NCBI GenBank assembly: GCA_027314685.1
Contig: DAHVAI010000423.1
Location: forward strand, 1-10,733
DNA from: Nitrososphaerota archaeon
GTDB taxonomy: Archaea > Thermoproteota > Nitrososphaeria > Nitrososphaerales > CADDZS01
Direction: 5' to 3'
Length of the DNA: 10,733 nucleotides
The translations under genes were made by a program, and so were the position numbers. Positions within the stretch are counted from its first letter, which is position 1, and each line of letters starts with the position of its first letter. The notes below the pieces were generated by a model. That model did not search any database. It was given only the letters and a program-made list of their open reading frames with translations, and was not told the DNA's origin. Shown here in pieces: positions 7,137 to 10,733 of the stretch.

Positions 7137-7178
7137 ATGAAGTATGTAAATGCAGGCGCTTTTTCGCGAGATTTCTGA
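7137..7178 (+). other. 13-codon open frame with strong Shine-Dalgarno, possible leader peptide
   Basis: AAGGAGG (7120-7126) stands 10 bases before ATG at 7137, followed by MKYVNAGAFSRDF and TGA. It lies in the divergent gap upstream of the nitroreductase. The SD-like bases overlap the MFS leader on the other strand, and I see no promoter for it. It may be coincidence. Confidence 0.2.
7143..7150 (-). promoter_or_regulatory. TATA box candidate for the MFS gene
   Basis: TTTACATA on the minus strand. It predicts transcription start near 7120, giving a leader of about 18 bases that contains GGGGAG before TTG 7102. The octamer AAGCGCCT lies immediately upstream (7161-7154). Confidence 0.45.
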
Positions 7179-7230
7179 TTTTGGCGAAGCTTCTCGGTTA
7201 CAAGACGGGTTTACAACGAAGCAAAAATAC

Positions 7231-7238
7231 GCTTAAAG
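7231..7238 (+). promoter_or_regulatory. TATA box candidate for the nitroreductase gene
   Basis: GCTTAAAG, about 28 bases before the ATG at 7263, implies a leaderless or nearly leaderless transcript. That fits the absence of any Shine-Dalgarno. The octamer AAGCGCCT follows directly at 7239-7246. Confidence 0.45.
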
Positions 7239-7262
7239 AAGCGCCTCTTTTCAAAACAGATC

Positions 7263-7988
7263 ATGACGAGCGTTGCCATTACAACTAAACCAAGCATCGA
7301 CCAGTTCATCGAGCTTGTTCGTAGCCGTAGAAGCGTGAGAAGTGGGTATCTTGAGGATAAAGACGTCCCTGACGAGTTGATAATGAAGATAATCGAGGCT
7401 GCCCGTTGGGCGCCTTCGGGCGGAAACGGACAGCCGTGGGAATTCATAATTGTGCGAGACAGAGAGACCAGACATAAAATTGCCGAGCTTTTCCAAAGAC
7501 AACTTGTCGAGAAAGGGGAGATTCAGGCGGCGAGTGGAAAACCTGGGAATTTCAGTTCCGGGGCGGGATTCAAGAACGCGCCGGTGCATATAATTGTATT
7601 AGGTGATCAGCGAGTTTCGAAATCGTATCCTGTCAGGACAGCTCTTGAAAAGTCTGATTCGCATTTTTTCTCGAGTCTTGCAAATGCGTCGATAATCATT
7701 CAGCTTGCCGCGGAGTCTCTAGGGCTGAGTACGCAGTGGCTTAGCGACGTGTCTTCTCTCTGGTTGTCTGTGATGGTGAAAGAGCTTCTGGGCATACCTC
7801 AAAATTTGCACGTTTACCATTTGATACCGATCGGCTATTCGAATAATAGGCCTGATGCGCACTACAGGCGACCGATTGAGGAGATGGTTCATCGAGAGAA
7901 ATATGACACGTCGAAATACAGATCAGACGAAGAATTTGACCGGTTCGTCATGCAACACACCAGGCGAAGCAAGGAATACAAGCTATAG
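7263..7988 (+). CDS. Nitroreductase-family FMN oxidoreductase
   Basis: 241 residues of the nitroreductase fold, FMN-dependent dimers that reduce nitro groups, quinones, flavins or other acceptors with NAD(P)H. The N-terminal FMN-phosphate motif RSRRSVR (20-26) and the flavin-ring loop PSGGNGQPW (51-59) are canonical. The C-terminal half has the usual Gly-rich part (LAAESLGLSTQWLS, about 153-166) and IPIGYSNNRP, followed by a basic tail with HREKYD. No signal peptide, so cytosolic. The ATG at 7263 begins just after the TATA-like element, with no ribosome binding site. The stop is TAG. It diverges from the MFS gene and converges on the amidohydrolase. The substrate cannot be told; dehalogenase-like and BluB-like subgroups share these motifs, and I see no feature that selects one. 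Confidence 0.9.
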   Translation: MTSVAITTKPSIDQFIELVRSRRSVRSGYLEDKDVPDELIMKIIEAARWAPSGGNGQPWEFIIVRDRETRHKIAELFQRQLVEKGEIQAASGKPGNFSSGAGFKNAPVHIIVLGDQRVSKSYPVRTALEKSDSHFFSSLANASIIIQLAAESLGLSTQWLSDVSSLWLSVMVKELLGIPQNLHVYHLIPIGYSNNRPDAHYRRPIEEMVHREKYDTSKYRSDEEFDRFVMQHTRRSKEYKL

Positions 7989-8035
7989 CGACCGGATTCG
8001 ATGTCTCCGAATATATTCAAGCTACCTCGAAAGAT

Positions 8036-8050
8036 AATCTGTATCAGATT
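8036..8050. terminator. Small hairpin at the nitroreductase/amidohydrolase convergent junction
   Basis: AATCTG-TAT-CAGATT is a perfect 6-bp inverted repeat overlapping the amidohydrolase stop codon. It has no long T tract on either side, so a terminator role is only possible. Confidence 0.2.
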
Positions 8051-9051
8051 CTCAAAAGTTTCCGAATGTTTCCTTCGAAAATTCGGTTTTCGTCTTCTGA
8101 AGAAAGCTTCAGGCTTCGCACCTTGTCAGGGTATGATGCTAGCCTTGATCTCCCACCGTCGGGTCCCCAAGGATAGTCTGTCCCGAATACCACGCTCTCA
8201 GAGCTAAATGTCTCTATACAGCATTTAATAGCTGCTGCACTCCCACCAACCGCCGTGTCATAAAAGAAGTTCCTGAAGTAATCAAGGACGGATGGTTTCA
8301 GAAGGCGTGTGGGGGCTTGTTCCTGCTTTGATATTGTCTTTCCATCATAAGATTCGGCGAGCCGGCCAGCAAGGTAGGGAACCATCCCTCCGAGGTGGTG
8401 TGACACAACTCTCGCCTTTGGATACTTTTCCACGATTCCCGACATGATCAATCTGGTCAGAATAAGCGATGTCTCATAAGGCCAGCCTAGGACGTGAATC
8501 AGATCGTATTCGTCTTCATACTTCCTAAACTGGTGCGATGGCGGATTGGCAGGGTGTATGTAAATTGGAACGTCTAGGTTGTTTGCCTCTGACCAAATGA
8601 ACTCGAATTTGTCTATGGATTGTTCACTTACATTTGAGAGAACTGAAAAGCCCTTCAACCCCAGATCGCGCACGGCGCGTCTCATCTCAGAAGCTGCGAC
8701 CTTTGAATCTATATTGATCGGAATGGCACCGATTGAGAAGATTCTCCCTTTCGATTTGCGCATCATGTCGGCCATTCCGTCGTTGAAGACTCTGCAATAA
8801 TCGAGGAGCTCGACGTCTTTGATCGGGAGCAGGTTTGGATCCAGTGATGGTTGTGGGGTCGCAACCTCGTAGTCAATCTTGTACTTGTCAAGATCCGATA
8901 AGCGTTTTTCTAGATCATGGAGATGAGGTGTTCTTTCTACGGCTGGATGCTTCTTTACCTCGAATTGCCTTACCGCTCCAGAGGGAGCTTCTTTCAACTT
9001 GTGCAAGTACGTGTCGGGTGCAAAGTGGGTATGACAATCTATGATGGCCAA
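8044..9051 (-). CDS. Amidohydrolase-2 family metal-dependent hydrolase/decarboxylase (ACMSD-like)
   Basis: 335 residues, a TIM-barrel metalloenzyme of the amidohydrolase-2 family, which includes aminocarboxymuconate-semialdehyde, gamma-resorcylate and related decarboxylases as well as hydrolases. The metal-binding HxH is at the extreme N-terminus (H7, H9 in IDCHTHFAP). Next come H166 in YIHPA, H218-H219 in VSHHLGGMVPYLAGR and D292 in FGTDYPWG, in the normal order. The start must be TTG at 9051, since no ATG or GTG precedes the HxH strand and GGTGA (9062-9058) lies 6 bases upstream. The stop is TGA, followed in frame by another TGA nine codons later. It lies 54 bases downstream of the CocE-like gene on the same strand, so the two are probably cotranscribed and may act on the same class of compound. 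Substrate unknown. Confidence 0.9.
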   Translation of the reverse strand: MAIIDCHTHFAPDTYLHKLKEAPSGAVRQFEVKKHPAVERTPHLHDLEKRLSDLDKYKIDYEVATPQPSLDPNLLPIKDVELLDYCRVFNDGMADMMRKSKGRIFSIGAIPINIDSKVAASEMRRAVRDLGLKGFSVLSNVSEQSIDKFEFIWSEANNLDVPIYIHPANPPSHQFRKYEDEYDLIHVLGWPYETSLILTRLIMSGIVEKYPKARVVSHHLGGMVPYLAGRLAESYDGKTISKQEQAPTRLLKPSVLDYFRNFFYDTAVGGSAAAIKCCIETFSSESVVFGTDYPWGPDGGRSRLASYPDKVRSLKLSSEDENRIFEGNIRKLLRI

Positions 9052-9105
9052 ATCAAGTCACCACAAATCTATTTTCGAGAACGAGGTCAAACTTGGCCTC
9101 ACCGA

Positions 9106-10731
9106 TCAAACCTCCGGCGCAACCCATGTTCCAATGACGTTTCCGCGCGTGACAGGGAGAACCAGATTCGAGGGATGTTCTGACGAGTGGAATATTGTGA
9201 TCCTGGCAGGTTTCTGCCTCTTGATGTGTTTGGTTGCAAGCGATTCTGAAGTCGTAGAAGCTGCATCTTCCCAGCTCGATATCTTTAGGGCAATCTTGTG
9301 CCCGAACTTGAACATGTTCGCTGTGGGCACAAGCCCGATGTTGAATTCGTAGACCTTGTTTGGCTCAAGCGGGACAGATCGGTTGTGGGGATGGTATGGT
9401 TCCCAGGGCCTTGATTTTGACTTGTCAACTTCACGCTGAGATCCTCTCAACCATCCTCTTGTGAGAACCTTTTCCCTGCCATCTGGGTCAACGTCTCTAA
9501 GGCTGACAAACCATAGGACCTCTTGATCCGTAGTCGAAGCATAGAGATTCAGGACAATCGGTCCGATGACTTCAACCCCGTCAACTATTTTCGGGGAGTA
9601 GTATTCTAGGTATCCTCTGCTCCAGGGAGAGTCATCGTAGGAATCACCCCCTTCGTTCACTCGAAGTTCGTGCTCGGATAGCTCAGATCTTTCATGGAGG
9701 TAGAACGGTAGCCAGACTGTTTCTGGCAGCGGCCAATTCGACGAACTTTTCCATTCGCCGCTTCCCATCACGTAAACGTTGACCGGCGGGGTCTTCATCA
9801 CTCCGTTTTCGATTCCTTTGAGCCAGTAGTCGAACCAGCGGAGCGATTCGTACTGGAGCTGGTGCAGCGGGCGGTCGAGTGGAACGGGAGGAGAAATTGT
9901 CAGCTTCTTTGGGGCGTCGATTTCTTCCCAGCTCCGGAAGGAACCGGGCAAGTGGAGACCGTACACGGCCCAGTCTGCTCCCACATAGCTCGGAACCTTA
10001 ATAGGGGCATGGTCGGTGGTGCGTTCTTCCCAGAATGCGTTGTAGTACTTGTTGAGAACTACGTCGACGACTATTGGATTCGTTCCTTCGTCAGGGTTCT
10101 TGAGAGCCTGGACAACCTCGGGAATCTGGTTGATCTCAGGATCGTTCAGGGCATCCTGAATTGCCTTTGCGAACTCTTGCACGCTCATGTAATTGCGAGT
10201 CAGAACTTGTAACCGCGGTCGATCAATCAGGGTTCGCCAGGTTCCTGAGTAAAAGTGGAATATGCCTCCGTGGTAGTGGCTGTGTCTGTACGGATCAGTG
10301 TAGGCCCAAGGTGCGAAGATGCACTTTAGATGAGGAGGGTTGAGCGAGGCAACTCGCTTTTGTGCTATAGCAAAGTAAGACACTCCGAACATTCCCACAT
10401 TTCCATCGCACCAGTTTTGAGCGGCGATCCATTCTATGACATCGTAGATGTCCTGGACTTCTTGCTTTCCCAAAAAGTCATACTTTCCCTCTGATAGTCC
10501 GGTTCCTCTCACGTTGCAAATTATGTGAGCGTAGCCTCTTTGGGCGTAGAACAAAGAGTCTCCAGATTCGTAAGGGCCATTTGCTTTTTCGGGCCCACCT
10601 CTCGTCGAGCCAGCAGTCGAAGGAAAGAAAGGAACTGTTTTGATCGCTGGGGATTGATCTGGATCGTATGGATGAATGCCAAGTATTCCTGGGACTCTCC
10701 CGGAGCTCTTGGGCCGAACTATCGTCGCATT
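9106..10731 (-). CDS. CocE/NonD (X-Pro dipeptidyl-peptidase S15-like) alpha/beta hydrolase, 5' end outside window
   Basis: 541 residues are visible; the N-terminus lies beyond the right edge. The open frame continues without a stop through 10731 ('GILGIHPYDPDQSPA'), so the first apparent start at 10554 is internal. Family features are the oxyanion/signature strand NVRGTGLSEG, the nucleophile elbow GVSYFAIAQ with Ser at codon 10380-10378, the cap-end 'RWFDYWLKGI', and a C-terminal jelly-roll XPDP-type domain (from about 9700 leftwards, with RGWLRGS). The family cleaves esters, amides or X-Pro peptides. The usual Asp (in a GWxD context) and His (in GPWxH) are not seen in place: those segments read ADWAVYGLH and ISPPVPLDRP. 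That may mark a distinct subgroup or a changed triad. The stop is TGA. It precedes the amidohydrolase in a likely operon. Confidence 0.88.
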   Translation of the reverse strand, partial: NATIVRPKSSGRVPGILGIHPYDPDQSPAIKTVPFFPSTAGSTRGGPEKANGPYESGDSLFYAQRGYAHIICNVRGTGLSEGKYDFLGKQEVQDIYDVIEWIAAQNWCDGNVGMFGVSYFAIAQKRVASLNPPHLKCIFAPWAYTDPYRHSHYHGGIFHFYSGTWRTLIDRPRLQVLTRNYMSVQEFAKAIQDALNDPEINQIPEVVQALKNPDEGTNPIVVDVVLNKYYNAFWEERTTDHAPIKVPSYVGADWAVYGLHLPGSFRSWEEIDAPKKLTISPPVPLDRPLHQLQYESLRWFDYWLKGIENGVMKTPPVNVYVMGSGEWKSSSNWPLPETVWLPFYLHERSELSEHELRVNEGGDSYDDSPWSRGYLEYYSPKIVDGVEVIGPIVLNLYASTTDQEVLWFVSLRDVDPDGREKVLTRGWLRGSQREVDKSKSRPWEPYHPHNRSVPLEPNKVYEFNIGLVPTANMFKFGHKIALKISSWEDAASTTSESLATKHIKRQKPARITIFHSSEHPSNLVLPVTRGNVIGTWVAPEV

Positions 10732-10733
10732 TA

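Noticed and set aside
1..10733. CRISPR arrays, insertion sequences, rRNA genes or phage-type modules
   Set aside because: I saw no regularly spaced direct repeats, transposase or integrase genes, terminal inverted repeats or conserved RNA gene sequence anywhere in the window.

Overview
The window reads as a piece of an archaeal chromosome. The clearest evidence is a full-length archaeal-type Cdc48/VAT ATPase, a PAC2-family protein with a C-terminal proteasome-docking tripeptide, an archaeal-style Hsp20, TATA-like boxes about 25 bases upstream of expected transcription starts, and a mix of Shine-Dalgarno-led and nearly leaderless genes, several starting with TTG. The mix of proteostasis genes with soil-type catabolic genes (nitroreductase, metal-dependent amidohydrolase, CocE-type hydrolase) suggests a TACK-lineage, possibly Nitrososphaeria-related, mesophile. 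That placement is inference only: no rRNA or other phylogenetic marker is present.

Layout. Bases 32-427 (-) encode a small multi-span membrane protein, divergent from a PAC2-family proteasome-assembly/activator-like protein (535-1308, +). Converging on PAC2 is a minus-strand pair: Hsp20 (4307-3747) followed 62 bases later by Cdc48 (3684-1480). The Cdc48 frame is intact across about 734 codons except for one TGA at 3001-3003, exactly where the second glycine of the D1 Walker A motif (GPPGTGKT) should be. Bases 4308-4567 are a divergent control region between hsp20 and a Dps-type ferroxidase (4568-5110, +). A short-chain dehydrogenase-like protein lacking the usual catalytic Tyr/Lys follows (5143-5937, +). 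It overlaps tail-to-tail with an MFS transporter (about 7102-5927, -), whose frame is broken by one TAA at 6182-6184. A nitroreductase (7263-7988, +) diverges from the MFS gene. The right end is a minus-strand pair: a CocE/NonD-type alpha/beta hydrolase running off the window edge (10731-9106), then an amidohydrolase-2 family metalloenzyme (9051-8044).

How the genes may work together. Hsp20, Cdc48 and PAC2 form a compact protein quality-control neighbourhood: holdase, unfoldase, and proteasome chaperone/activator. The PAC2 protein ends in Ile-Tyr-Arg, which fits the HbYX rule for docking on the 20S alpha ring, while this Cdc48 ends in a Ser/Pro-rich tail without such a motif. Dps adds iron/oxidative protection. 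The right half looks like accessory small-molecule metabolism and efflux.

The points most worth a second look are the two isolated in-frame stops in otherwise intact genes, the HbYX tail on PAC2, the inverted repeat between the TATA box and start of hsp20, and the enzymes that lack canonical catalytic residues (SDR and CocE-like). UGA is a normal stop in this genome fragment: two neighbouring genes end with it. The Cdc48 TGA is therefore better explained by a point mutation or sequence error than by recoding.
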